DNA of 32,811 nt from Phycisphaeraceae bacterium (GCA_028284155.1 JANQSF010000126.1:1-32811), one strand, 5' to 3'; shown: positions 1-7,832, numbered from the stretch's first letter. Notes: a model not told the origin generated them from the sequence alone. Program-made: numbers and translations.

Positions 1-80
1 GCGGGCACGTCGCTAAACAGGTGTTCCGTACACAACCCCTTCGTGCCTCCGTGCCTAAGTGCCTTCGTGCCTTTGCTCTC
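1..80. repeat. Left copy of direct repeat flanking tilS, with minisatellite
   Basis: Bases 1-56 recur almost unchanged at 1286-1341 in the same orientation, with about four substitutions. The copy continues into a run of TTCGTGCC/TCCGTGCC octamers up to about base 77. The left edge is cut by the window, so the full repeat may be longer. It ends just upstream of the tilS start and leaves no recognisable Shine-Dalgarno sequence there. Confidence 0.85.
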
Positions 81-93
81 CGTACCATTCCCC

Positions 94-1212
94 ATGCCCG
101 CGCCCGCGACCAGCCTGCACTATCACCCGCTCGTGCGGGCCGTCGCGCGCGGGCTGCGACAGCGTTGCGGGGTCGAAGCGGGGCAGGAGGTTGTCGTGGC
201 TTGCAGCGGCGGGGCGGATTCGGTCGCGCTGCTGCGGGCGATGCACCTGCTGGCGCCGCGCCGGCGTTGGCGGCTGGGGCTGACCGTCGCACATGTGCAG
301 CACCACCTGCGCCCGGACGGCGAGGCGGAAGGCGACGCGACGTTTGTGGAGGGTTTGGCGAATCAACTCGACCTGCCGTTCAAGCGCGCAGACGTGACCT
401 GCGACGTGACCAGCCGACACCGCAACGTCGAGGCGGCGGCACGTCGTCAGCGATACCGCGCGTTGTGGGGCATCGCCGACGCGAGCGGTGCGGGGTGTGT
501 CGCGACAGGCCATCACGGCGACGACCAGCTTGAAACACTGCTCATGCGTCTGCTGCGCGGCGCGTCGGTGCACGGCCTGTCGGGAATGGCCTGGCGGCGT
601 CCGCTCCGCCGATCCAGCGGCATCGCCCTGATCCGACCCATGCTGCGCGTCGATCACGACGCGGCCGTCGACCTGTTGCACGCGATGGGTCAGCCCTGGC
701 GTGAAGACGGCACAAACACGGACGTGTTGCGCACCCGCGCCCGCCTGCGCCGCGACGTGCTGCCGACACTGCGCGACCTGCGCGGCGACGTGGCCGGCCG
801 GGCGACAGCGATGTGCGACCACCTGCGCGACGTGGCGGAACTCGTCGAGTCGGCGACCGACGACGCGGCGTCGTTGCTTGTTGCGAACGCGCACGGCGTG
901 ACACTGCCGCGCGACGAAGCGCGTCGATTGTCTCTCGTTGTTTTGAGTCGGCTGATTCACCGCACACTGTTGGAGGCGGGTGTGCCGGGGTCGCAGGTTA
1001 GCCAACGTTTGATTAGAGCCATTGTCGACATGGCACGCGACGAACGTGGCGGTCGTCGTGAGGTGAGTTGTGGTAGGGGGGTGGTCGTGGTTGTGACGCG
1101 GGATGTGGTGCGTGTGACGAAGGAAGGCACGGAGGCACGGGAAGGCAAAGGCACTGAGGCATGGGGATGCGAAGGCACGAAGGCACGAAGGCACTTAGGC
1201 ACGAAGGGGTAG
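94..1212 (+). CDS. tilS: tRNA(Ile)-lysidine synthase TilS
   Basis: TilS is a cytoplasmic ATP-dependent ligase that attaches lysine to C34 of the CAU anticodon of tRNA-Ile, converting it to lysidine so that AUA is read. The N-type ATP pyrophosphatase P-loop SGGADS is at residues 38-43, and the family signature GHHGDDQLET is near 139-148, followed by LLRG and GLSGM. The chosen ATG (94) places the P-loop about 35 residues in, as is usual; an in-frame ATG at 43 lies inside repeat DNA and is less likely. At 372 residues the protein is shorter than forms with a full C-terminal domain. The last 25 or so residues (KEGTEAREGKGTEAWG and on) are encoded by GAAGGCAC-type tandem repeats and look acquired. 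It converges on rsfS. Confidence in function is high and in the exact start moderate. Confidence 0.93.
   Translation: MPAPATSLHYHPLVRAVARGLRQRCGVEAGQEVVVACSGGADSVALLRAMHLLAPRRRWRLGLTVAHVQHHLRPDGEAEGDATFVEGLANQLDLPFKRADVTCDVTSRHRNVEAAARRQRYRALWGIADASGAGCVATGHHGDDQLETLLMRLLRGASVHGLSGMAWRRPLRRSSGIALIRPMLRVDHDAAVDLLHAMGQPWREDGTNTDVLRTRARLRRDVLPTLRDLRGDVAGRATAMCDHLRDVAELVESATDDAASLLVANAHGVTLPRDEARRLSLVVLSRLIHRTLLEAGVPGSQVSQRLIRAIVDMARDERGGRREVSCGRGVVVVVTRDVVRVTKEGTEAREGKGTEAWGCEGTKARRHLGTKG
1111..1209 (+). repeat. GAAGGCAC/GGAGGCAC tandem repeat at the 3' end of tilS
   Basis: A degenerate octamer array (GAAGGCAC, GGAGGCAC, TTAGGCAC variants) lies in frame within the end of tilS. It is inverted relative to the arrays at about 41-77 and 1320-1350. 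The transcript of tilS could therefore pair with the downstream array at 1320-1350. Confidence 0.85.
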
Positions 1213-1285
1213 TTGATTGGGGCCCAGTTGAGCGGTGTGCCCGTTGGGCTGTCTGTATTTCGCAGCTTCGATCGATGGCGGCACT

Positions 1286-1350
1286 GCGGGCACGTCGCTA
1301 AACAGGCGTTTCGTACACGACCCCTTCGTGCCTCTGTGCCTTCGTGCCTA
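1286..1350. repeat. Right copy of direct repeat flanking tilS; contains the rsfS stop
   Basis: This is the second copy of the block at 1-56 (GCGGGCACGTCGCTAAACAG at its left end), followed by octamers TTCGTGCC. Read on the minus strand, the rsfS TAG stop (1348-1350) is formed by a TAGGCAC unit of the repeat, so repeat DNA starts exactly at the end of that gene. Confidence 0.85.
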
Positions 1351-1797
1351 CTCCCTCTTCCATTCCACCCGCGGCGCATCGCCCCACATCATCTCAAGGT
1401 CGTAATGCGCCCGCGTGTTCGGCTCGAACAGGTGCACGATCGCCTCGATCAGGTCGAGCACGACCCACGTGGACGGGCCGTCTTCGTCTCGGCCGAACTT
1501 CTCGAGGTCGCTCTCTTTTGCGAGCTTGGTGACGTCGTCGGCAACCGATCGGATCTGCCGGTCGCTGGTGCCCGAGGCGATGATGATGAAGTCGGTGACG
1601 TCGCTCAACTCGGTGACGTCGAACACGACAATGTCCGAGCAGTGCGAGTCGCTGAGCAGCCGCGCCGCTTCGATAACAAACGCGCGCACGGCATCCAGTC
1701 GCTCGGCCGTACGCGGCGCGGGCGTCGGTCGGTCGGCATCGGTGGTGGGATGGTCGGGGCCGAGTTCAGTCACGCGAGGTGTTCTGCTGTCACTCAT
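1348..1797 (-). CDS. rsfS: Ribosomal silencing factor RsfS (Iojap/DUF143)
   Basis: RsfS binds ribosomal protein L14 on the 50S subunit and blocks 30S joining, lowering translation in poor nutrient conditions. The core domain runs from about residue 35 to 145 and includes the family pattern DIVVFDVTELSDVTDFIIIASG, then SDRQIRSVADDV, an acidic linker, WVVLDL and the terminal VHLF...RAHYDLEMMWGDA. The product is 149 residues, somewhat longer than the usual 105-130, because of a Pro/Thr-rich N-terminal extension of about 33 residues. No Shine-Dalgarno sequence is evident before the ATG at 1797, so an internal start is possible. The gene converges on tilS and ends inside repeat DNA. Confidence 0.93.
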   Translation of the reverse strand: MSDSRTPRVTELGPDHPTTDADRPTPAPRTAERLDAVRAFVIEAARLLSDSHCSDIVVFDVTELSDVTDFIIIASGTSDRQIRSVADDVTKLAKESDLEKFGRDEDGPSTWVVLDLIEAIVHLFEPNTRAHYDLEMMWGDAPRVEWKRE

Positions 1798-1886
1798 GGG
1801 GGCGATTGTAGGCGGGGTGCGGTCGGGGCCGAATGGCGTGTCGCGTACAATGCGGGCATCCAGCGACCTTTCTCGTGGAGCGCCCC

Positions 1887-2186
1887 ATGCGTGACATCGA
1901 CGCCACTCTACTACTGAACGAATTCCTCGCTGATGCCGAGGCGCACCTGCAACGGCTGCGCGAGTCCGGCGAGCCGGAGGTACTGACGGCTGACGGCCAA
2001 GCGGTTGCAGTCGTCATGAGCCCCGAGGTGTTTGCGCGTTTGCGGCGTGAGTTGGAGGAGGCGCAAGAGCGGGCGGACATCGAGATCGCGACACGAGAGC
2101 ACGCTGAGGGCAAGGCGCGTCCCGTTGACGAGGTTTTCGCGGACATCAAGAAAGCGATTCTTGCAAAGGCGAAAGAGTCGGCGTGA
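1887..2186 (+). CDS. Type II antitoxin, Phd/YefM-like
   Basis: This 99-residue protein begins MRDIDATLLLNEFLADAEAH and continues with TADGQAVAVVMSPEVFARL, the pattern of Phd/YefM antitoxins: an N-terminal dimer/DNA-binding fold with a beta hairpin around an 'AVVMSPEVF' strand-turn-helix. The C-terminal half is charged and helical, which fits a toxin-binding tail. The ATG at 1887 has GGAG six bases upstream, so I prefer it to an in-frame ATG at 1833. Its stop overlaps the next gene by four bases (GTGA), typical of translational coupling in toxin-antitoxin operons. Antitoxins of this class usually repress their own promoter; no operator is obvious here. Confidence 0.82.
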   Translation: MRDIDATLLLNEFLADAEAHLQRLRESGEPEVLTADGQAVAVVMSPEVFARLRRELEEAQERADIEIATREHAEGKARPVDEVFADIKKAILAKAKESA

Positions 2187-2500
2187 AGTATCACGTTGAC
2201 ATTCCGCCTCATGTCGAGAATCAGATTCTCGACCATGCGCTGTACATCGCGAATGACTCGATTCAAAGAGCGATCGATTGGTCCAATCGAATCCGTCAAC
2301 AGATCGAAGCGTTGAGCGATTGGCCCAAGGCGTACGGAATCGATCCTGTCTCCTATCCACATGACGACGGACCGATGCGCAAGCGGTCATTGGGCAACTA
2401 TATCGTTCGTTACCGCGTGATTGACCTAGAACGCCTCGTCAAGGTTGTTGACTTCCGTCATGCGGCACGACAAGCCGACCCGCCGTCTGACAAGGGCTGA
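2183..2500 (+). CDS. RelE/ParE-family toxin
   Basis: The 105-residue product starts at GTG, overlapping the antitoxin stop. It has the RelE/ParE layout: an N-terminal strand (YHVDIPPHVENQI), two helices (LDHALYIANDSIQRAIDWSNRI and RQQIEALSDWPKAYG), then beta strands with MRKRSLGNYIVRYRVIDLERLVKVVDFRHAARQ. The R-x-x-x-GNYIVRYRV-x-n-VKVVDFRHAARQ ending is the core ParE/RelE sheet. RelE members cut mRNA on the ribosome and ParE members poison gyrase; the sequence alone does not decide which applies. It is translationally coupled to its antitoxin. Confidence 0.85.
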   Translation: MKYHVDIPPHVENQILDHALYIANDSIQRAIDWSNRIRQQIEALSDWPKAYGIDPVSYPHDDGPMRKRSLGNYIVRYRVIDLERLVKVVDFRHAARQADPPSDKG

Positions 2501-2543
2501 TCAAGTGAATGCGTGGATTGGGGGACGACCGGCGCGACGAGGC

Positions 2544-2558
2544 ACGCCCTGCGGGCGT
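2544..2558. repeat. Short GC hairpin between toxin and hppA
   Basis: ACGCCC-TGC-GGGCGT forms a perfect 6-bp stem within the 150-bp gap between the convergent toxin and hppA genes. It has no T tract, so it is only a weak terminator candidate; it could equally be a REP-like fragment. Nothing else in 2501-2650 looks functional. Confidence 0.45.
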
Positions 2559-2650
2559 CCGCGAAGCGGGCGGGACGGTGTCTGCGGTGGCGACACGACT
2601 CTTTTATGCGCCGTGATCTGCAATCGCTGATCGACAATCGGCGATCCCCA

Positions 2651-5338
2651 TCACCCCAGCCCGATCGCCGCCCCGATCATCGGCGAGTACTTGACGATCA
2701 GGCCGGCAAACACGACGCTGACCACGCTGATGAGTTTGATCAGGATGTTCAGGCTTGGGCCTGACGTGTCTTTGAACGGGTCGCCGACGGTGTCGCCGAC
2801 GACGGTGGCTTTGTGGTTGTCGCTGCCCTTGCCGCCGTGGGCGCCGGTCTCGATGTACTTCTTGGCGTTGTCCCACGCGCCGCCGGCGTTGGCCATGAAG
2901 ATGGCGACGGCGAAGCCGCAGACCAGTGCGCCGGCCAACATGCCCATGACGCCCGGCACGCCGAGGATCAGGCCGACCACGATCGGGACGATGACGGCCA
3001 GCAGCGACGGCACGACCATTTCCTTGAGCGCGCCCTGCGTGCTGATCTCGACGCAGTTGGCGTAGTCGGGGTACTGCTTGCCCTCAGCCTCGACTTCGTA
3101 AGGCCACTTGAGCGGGTCGGCGATGTCCTCGTCGCTCAGGCCGTTGGCTTTGAACGCCTTCTTCATGATGCCGAACTGTCGCCGGCATTCGAGCATCATC
3201 GCGTTCGCCGCTCGGCCGACGGCGTTCATCGTCATCGCGCAGAAGACGAACACGAGCATGACGCCGAGGAACAGGCCGCACAGGACCTTCGGGTTCATGA
3301 GCGTGACGTTGTAATAGCTGAGCAGTTGGGGCAACGACAGCGAGCGGATGGGCACGACGTTGACGAGGCCTTTGAACGCGGTGTTGTTCGTCCCGTCAAC
3401 GGTCAGGCTCGCGGCCCAGACTTCGTCTTCGCCCGGGAAACGGTTGACGCCGGCAACCTTGACGCCTTCGGTCGACGTCTGTTCCTCGATCTGCTCGCGG
3501 TGTTTGTCGTCGAGCACGATGAACGCCTTGTCGTCCCACTTGACCAGGCCGTGGCCGAGGTAGCCGTTGTCGGCGTTCGCAATTACCTGCGAACTGAGGC
3601 TTGTCTGCACGGTGATGATGTACGCGGCCAACAGGGCGAGCGCGGTGAGCGCCGCCGAGCCGATGGCGAAGCCCTTGCCCGTCGCGGCGGTCGTGTTGCC
3701 GAGCGAGTCGAGCATGTCGGTGCGCCCACGCACCTCCGGCGGCTGGTGGGTCATCTCGGCGTTGCCGCCGGCGTTGTCGGCGATCGGGCCGTACGCGTCG
3801 GTGGCGAGCGTGATGCCCAAGGTCGAGAGCATGCCGACGGCGGCGATGCCGACGCCGAACACGCCGAGCAGGAAGTTCTCGTTGCCGCCGGCACAGATGT
3901 AGGCGACGAGGATCGCGGCGACGGTGGTGACCAGCGGGATCCAGGTCGAGACCATGCCCTCGGCGACGCCGGCGATGATGACGGTCGCGCTGCCCGTTTC
4001 CGACTGCTCGCTGATGCGCTGCGTGGGCTTGTGCTCGTAACTGGTGTAGTACTCCGTGCCCCAGGCGATGACCAGGCCGGCGACGAGGCCGGCGATGATC
4101 GCCAGCCAAATGCCCCACCAGTTCAGCGCCTCGATGTCCTTGAGCAGCAAGTAAAGCAATGCGCCCGAGCCGGCGACGATCAACGCGCTGCTGATCCACA
4201 CGCCGGTGTGCAGGCCTTTGAGAAGCTGCGCCATGCTCGCGCCCTCTTTGGCGCGGACGGTGAAGATCGAAAGCACGGAAGCGATGATGCCCAGGCCGGC
4301 CAGCGACGCCGGCACGACGACCAGCGTCATCGCGTTGGCCGCGTCGAAGCCGAGTTGGAACGCGGCCGCGGCCGCGAGCGCCATCGCCGCGAGGATCGAG
4401 CCGTAGTACGACTCGTAAAGGTCGGCGCCCATGCCCGCGACGTCGCCGACGTTGTCGCCGACGTTGTCGGCGATGGTGGCCGGGTTGCGCGCGTCGTCTT
4501 CGGGGATGCCCGCCTCGACCTTGCCCACCAGGTCGGCGCCGACGTCGGCCGCTTTGGTGTAGATGCCGCCGCCGACGCGGCTGAACAGGGCTTGCAGCGA
4601 CGCGCCCATCGCAAAGCTGAGTGTGACCGTCGTGATCGTCGTCAGCGCGCCGATCTTAAAGACCTGTGTCAGCAGGATGAACCAGACGCTGACGTCGAGC
4701 AGGGCGAAGCCGGTGACGCACAGGCCCATGACCGCGCCGGCGCGGAACGCGACCTTCAGGCCGTCGTTCAGCGACTGCTTCGCCGCGTAGGTCGTGCGGG
4801 CCGAGGCGTTGGTCGCGGTCTTCATGCCGAAGAAACCGCACAGCCCCGAAAGCAGGCCGGCGATGCCGACGCCGACGAAGGTCAGTTCTGCTTGCAACTT
4901 CAGCGCGAACGCCATCAGCGCCAGCAGGCCGAGCAACACAAGGAAGACGATGAACACGACGCGCCGTTGCGCGCGGAGGTAGGCGTACGCGCCGTCGCGC
5001 ACCGCCTGCGCGATGCGGACCATGCTGTCGTCGCCTTCGCTGCTGCTCATGAAGCCCTTGTAGAAGACCATGGCCATCAGCAGGGCGAGCACGGCACCGA
5101 CGGGCGCGAGGTAGAACGCGGGCGGCAGCGCGCCGACCGACTCGTCGCCGGCCGGCTTGGCCGCGGTCTTCGAGTCCGAACCCGGATCGGGCGTGTCCGC
5201 GCCGGCCGTGTTCGCGGCGTTATCGCCCCCGGCCCCCCCGATGCCCCCCGCGTTCGGGTCGAGTTGAGCGGATGCGTGCGAGGCCGCCGTCAGAATCAGG
5301 CCGGCGGTCAGCAAGAACAACAAACAAGTGCGGAGCAT
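2651..5338 (-). CDS. hppA: Membrane-bound ion-pumping pyrophosphatase (K+-dependent type)
   Basis: This is an integral membrane pyrophosphatase that couples PPi hydrolysis to H+ or Na+ export. Signatures, with approximate residue numbers, are DVGADLVGKVEAGIPEDD (265-282), the acidic loop DNVGDNVGD (291-299), TDAYGPIADNAGG (513-525), and the C-terminal DNAKKYIE with GDTVGDPFKDTSGP (823-861). The motif GNTTAATGKG has Ala where K+-independent enzymes have Lys, placing it in the K+-dependent class. The ion pumped cannot be read off. ATG at 5338 is preferred over TTG at 5341, with GGAG eight bases upstream. At 895 residues it is longer than the usual 650-770. It has an N-terminal signal-like segment and a Gly/Asp-rich linker, and about 95 polar residues (576-674) inserted between two membrane helices. 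No partner gene is linked. Confidence 0.96.
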   Translation of the reverse strand: MLRTCLLFLLTAGLILTAASHASAQLDPNAGGIGGAGGDNAANTAGADTPDPGSDSKTAAKPAGDESVGALPPAFYLAPVGAVLALLMAMVFYKGFMSSSEGDDSMVRIAQAVRDGAYAYLRAQRRVVFIVFLVLLGLLALMAFALKLQAELTFVGVGIAGLLSGLCGFFGMKTATNASARTTYAAKQSLNDGLKVAFRAGAVMGLCVTGFALLDVSVWFILLTQVFKIGALTTITTVTLSFAMGASLQALFSRVGGGIYTKAADVGADLVGKVEAGIPEDDARNPATIADNVGDNVGDVAGMGADLYESYYGSILAAMALAAAAAFQLGFDAANAMTLVVVPASLAGLGIIASVLSIFTVRAKEGASMAQLLKGLHTGVWISSALIVAGSGALLYLLLKDIEALNWWGIWLAIIAGLVAGLVIAWGTEYYTSYEHKPTQRISEQSETGSATVIIAGVAEGMVSTWIPLVTTVAAILVAYICAGGNENFLLGVFGVGIAAVGMLSTLGITLATDAYGPIADNAGGNAEMTHQPPEVRGRTDMLDSLGNTTAATGKGFAIGSAALTALALLAAYIITVQTSLSSQVIANADNGYLGHGLVKWDDKAFIVLDDKHREQIEEQTSTEGVKVAGVNRFPGEDEVWAASLTVDGTNNTAFKGLVNVVPIRSLSLPQLLSYYNVTLMNPKVLCGLFLGVMLVFVFCAMTMNAVGRAANAMMLECRRQFGIMKKAFKANGLSDEDIADPLKWPYEVEAEGKQYPDYANCVEISTQGALKEMVVPSLLAVIVPIVVGLILGVPGVMGMLAGALVCGFAVAIFMANAGGAWDNAKKYIETGAHGGKGSDNHKATVVGDTVGDPFKDTSGPSLNILIKLISVVSVVFAGLIVKYSPMIGAAIGLG

Positions 5339-5341
5339 CAA

Positions 5342-5722
5342 TGCGTCTCCATCGACGTCGGCTTCGGTGTCGGGTCGGTCTCAACCGCGAGTCCCCATGG
5401 CGCGACACCTGATGAGTGACTTATTGGATCGGTCAATCGCCGGTGGCAGTGTGGCCAATCCGCGGCTCAGCGCGCAAATCGGACGCCGCTGAACCGTGGC
5501 GCGACGATAGAGCGCTCCCGCCCCGGAGAATAGTCGGATTCGCAGGAATTCGGGCGATTCCTTAATGCCGTGGGTGTTGACCTGATCGCGTGATCAAGGG
5601 GCGGCAATCGGCTGTGCGCTGCCCAACCCAGCCAGCAACGAACAAGGCGTCTGACGGCCCCGCTTGGGCAGGGTTGTCAGACGCCTCGCGTCAATGCTGT
5701 TTATCGGTCGAACGCAGGTCGT
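5342..5722. other. Intergenic region between hppA and rpsU
   Basis: This 380-bp gap separates two minus-strand genes. It must hold the hppA promoter and the rpsU 3' end. I see the strong hairpin at 5645-5686 (listed separately) and no gene. No convincing -35/-10 pair for hppA stands out by eye. Confidence 0.6.
5645..5686 (-). terminator. Rho-independent-like terminator after rpsU
   Basis: A perfect 11-bp stem, AGGCGTCTGAC paired with GTCAGACGCCT, encloses a 20-base loop that can form its own short GCCC/GGGC stem. On the minus strand it lies about 35 bases past the rpsU stop and is followed by the moderately T-rich TTGTTCGTTG. The U tract is imperfect, so efficiency is uncertain. Confidence 0.7.
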
Positions 5723-6010
5723 TCAGCCCCGCCGCCCGCCGCCGCCACCGCCCGGGCCACCGCCGCCACCGGGACCGCCACGTCCACCTCGGCCGCCGCC
5801 CTGGCGTTGGCCGGGCACGATGCCCATCTGCTGCTGCTGAATCCGCTTGATCGACTTGCGCTGGGCGCGTCGGCGGCGTTCGCTGGGCTTCTCGTAGTAT
5901 TGCTGACGCTTGACGTCCTTGGTCAGGCCCTCTTTTTCGCACATCTTCTTGAACCGGCGGAGCATCTGCTCAGCCGACTCGCCGCCGCGGGCTTTGATCC
6001 GAATCGCCAT
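5723..6010 (-). CDS. rpsU: 30S ribosomal protein S21 with Gly-rich tail
   Basis: S21 is a small-subunit protein near the platform and the anti-Shine-Dalgarno end of 16S rRNA. Residues 1-58 are typical: MAIRIKARGGESAEQMLRRF, then KKMCEKEGLTKDVKRQQYYEKPSERRRRAQRKS. The ATG at 6010 has AGGAG ten bases upstream. The protein is 95 residues against the usual 60-70. The extra C-terminal 30 or so are almost all Gly with Arg and Pro (GGGRGGRGGPGGGGG), like an RGG-type RNA-binding tail. The gene stands alone with its own terminator. Confidence 0.95.
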   Translation of the reverse strand: MAIRIKARGGESAEQMLRRFKKMCEKEGLTKDVKRQQYYEKPSERRRRAQRKSIKRIQQQQMGIVPGQRQGGGRGGRGGPGGGGGPGGGGGGRRG

Positions 6011-6777
6011 GGGTGGGCCGCTCCTGTCGCGTCAATCGTCGGGTAAGTGTTGCCGAAGCCCGCACGAAGCAGGCTTGGGGTTTCGTGAGCCAGCATTGTT
6101 GCCGGAATCGGGGGGAAAGGCAAGTCGGGGAAGTGGTGTGGGTGCGGACGTCAGTGGTCTTGGGCGCGCGGCACTTTGTGGGTTGCCCGCGAATGGCCGA
6201 TCGGTAGGGACTGGAGGCGGTTGCGGCCCTCGCCGGGCGGGCCTCTTCAATCGCCAGAGTGGCTCGGACTTCGCGCTCGATGACAACGGTGTTTCGCCCG
6301 CGATCACCCGTCTGGCACCGCACACATCCAAGGCGCGGGCGACCCCCGGACAGAAGCCTTCCGTGGCCAGCCCCGCCACCGGATAAACCCCCCGGTCGCC
6401 GTCAGAAGGTACGTCGCGCACTGACTGTCCAAGCTGTGATCCGCCCTTCCGAGGGGGAGCCGGGGAGTTTGAGGGGCCGGCGGCGAGGCCCCTCACCTCA
6501 TGTGGTCTTCACGGCGAAGCCGTTCCGTTGAAGAGCAGCGCCAAGCCGCTGTGGCGCTTGAGCAGGCCCGCCCGGCAGGGCACTGCCTCACTCAGATGGT
6601 CGTTGATGTCGTATGAAGAAGAGGCCGGAGGCCGGGGCTGAAAGATCGAGGTCCCACACCAAAGGTGTCTGCCCTGCACCAATTCGCCATCATCCTTATC
6701 ATGCCCGCCTTGGCGGAACGGGCGTGTGACGTGCGCAAACCGGCCGCGCTGCGATCTCGCCCCTGGAGCCCCGTCTC
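6011..6777. other. Long GC-rich region with hairpins and no convincing gene
   Basis: About 770 bp between rpsU (-) and the aldo/keto reductase (+). Open frames exist on both strands, but their translations are Arg/Pro/Ser-rich without recognisable domains, so I do not call them. Clear stem-loops are at 6470-6495 (9-bp stem TGAGGGGCC/GGCCCCTCA) and 6537-6558 (7-bp stem AGCGCCA/TGGCGCT). I checked by eye for tmRNA, SRP RNA and RNase P signatures and did not find them. The divergent promoters must also lie here. It may hold an unrecognised structured RNA or be remnant DNA. Confidence 0.5.
6470..6495. repeat. Perfect 9-bp stem-loop
   Basis: TGAGGGGCC pairs exactly with GGCCCCTCA across an 8-base loop (GGCGGCGA). 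It has no adjacent T run on either strand, so it is probably not a simple terminator; it could be part of a structured RNA. Confidence 0.6.
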
Positions 6778-7809
6778 ATGAAGACCCGCCAACTCGGCCA
6801 CACCGACCTGCAAGTCAGCGAGCTGGCGCTCGGCGGGCTGTTTACTTCCGACCTCGGCGGCGGCGTCGACGGCACGCGTGACCTGCTCACCTGCGCGTTC
6901 GACCTGGGCATCAACTACGTCGATACCGCGCCGGCTTACGCGAACAGTGAGCAGACGCTCGGCCTGGCGCTCGAAGGCGTCGAAAACATCCCCGACAACC
7001 TGGTCATCTCGACGAAGTTCGGCGGCCGACCGCAGCCGTTCGACCCGCGCGACCGCGAGGGGTTGATGTGGTCGATCGAGGAAAGCCTCAAACTGCTGCG
7101 CCGCGACACGATCGACCTGTTCATGATCCACGAGCCCGATCGGCCGCAGCAGTACGACTGGTGGTCCGACCCCGAAGCGGTGTATGGCCCCGTGATCGAC
7201 GTGCTCGACGAACTGAAGGAAGACGGCGTCATCCGCTACACCGGCCTGGGCGGCACGACCGTCAACGAGATGACGCACCTGGTCAAGAGCCGGCGGTTCG
7301 ATGTGGTGCTCACGGCGTTCAACTACAACGTCCTGTTCCGCGAGGCGTCGCTGGACTTGATCCCGACGGCCAAGGACTTGGGGATGGGGATCGTCATCGG
7401 CTCAGCCTTTGCGCAAGGTGGCCTCGGACGACGTTACGACGACCTCGTGCGCAGCAAGCCGCCTTGGATGTCGCACGCTCGGCAGGAACAATTCCTCGCG
7501 CTCTATTCGCTGCTCGACGAGACCGACATCCCGCTGCCCGAGTTGTGCGTGCGGTTCGTGTTGTCGAACCCCGACATCTCCTGCCTGCTCATCGGCGCCA
7601 AGACGCCGGCCCATGTCGAAGAGAGCACTGCCGCCGCGCGGCGTGGCCCGCTGCCGCCGGACATCATGGGCCAACTCGACAAGATCGCCGCAATGGTCCC
7701 GTACCGCCCGTTCGAGGAGCCGATGATCATGCCGTTCGGCAAGCCCTATTACGGGCCGGGCATCGCGAACATGGGCGCGGGCGTGCAGGTCGGCAAGTTG
7801 GAAGACTGA
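6778..7809 (+). CDS. Aldo/keto reductase
   Basis: This cytoplasmic NAD(P)H-dependent oxidoreductase has a TIM-barrel fold. The opening MKTRQLGHTDLQVSELALGG is the family start, and the catalytic tetrad is visible as Asp49, Tyr54 (YVDTAPAY), Lys80 (STKFGG) and His118 (DLFMIHEPD). Later signatures include the nucleotide-side strand VVLTAFNYNVL, GSAFAQGGL and CLLIGAKTPAHVEE. At 343 residues it is in the normal range. The context resembles the L-fucose or D-threo-aldose dehydrogenase-like subgroup, but the substrate is not determined. GGAG lies about ten bases before the ATG. It is monocistronic, with a GC hairpin downstream. Confidence 0.93.
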   Translation: MKTRQLGHTDLQVSELALGGLFTSDLGGGVDGTRDLLTCAFDLGINYVDTAPAYANSEQTLGLALEGVENIPDNLVISTKFGGRPQPFDPRDREGLMWSIEESLKLLRRDTIDLFMIHEPDRPQQYDWWSDPEAVYGPVIDVLDELKEDGVIRYTGLGGTTVNEMTHLVKSRRFDVVLTAFNYNVLFREASLDLIPTAKDLGMGIVIGSAFAQGGLGRRYDDLVRSKPPWMSHARQEQFLALYSLLDETDIPLPELCVRFVLSNPDISCLLIGAKTPAHVEESTAAARRGPLPPDIMGQLDKIAAMVPYRPFEEPMIMPFGKPYYGPGIANMGAGVQVGKLED

Positions 7810-7832
7810 ATCGCCAGCTTGCCCAGTTTAAC

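Noticed and set aside
1111..1350. Tandem repeats near tilS as a possible CRISPR array
   Set aside because: Units are 8 bp and contiguous with no unique spacers, and no cas genes are present; this is a minisatellite.
1213..1917. Plus-strand frame across rsfS
   Set aside because: It is antisense to a clear RsfS gene and starts in repeat DNA.
2813..5419. Very long open frame on the plus strand opposite hppA
   Set aside because: It is an antisense shadow of a GC-rich membrane protein gene: Asp/Arg/His-rich translation, no domain, and perfect hppA homology on the other strand.
6032..6496. Minus-strand frame of about 150 codons in the gap after rpsU
   Set aside because: Pro/Arg/Ser-rich translation, no motif, no good ribosome binding site, and overlapping frames of similar quality on both strands.
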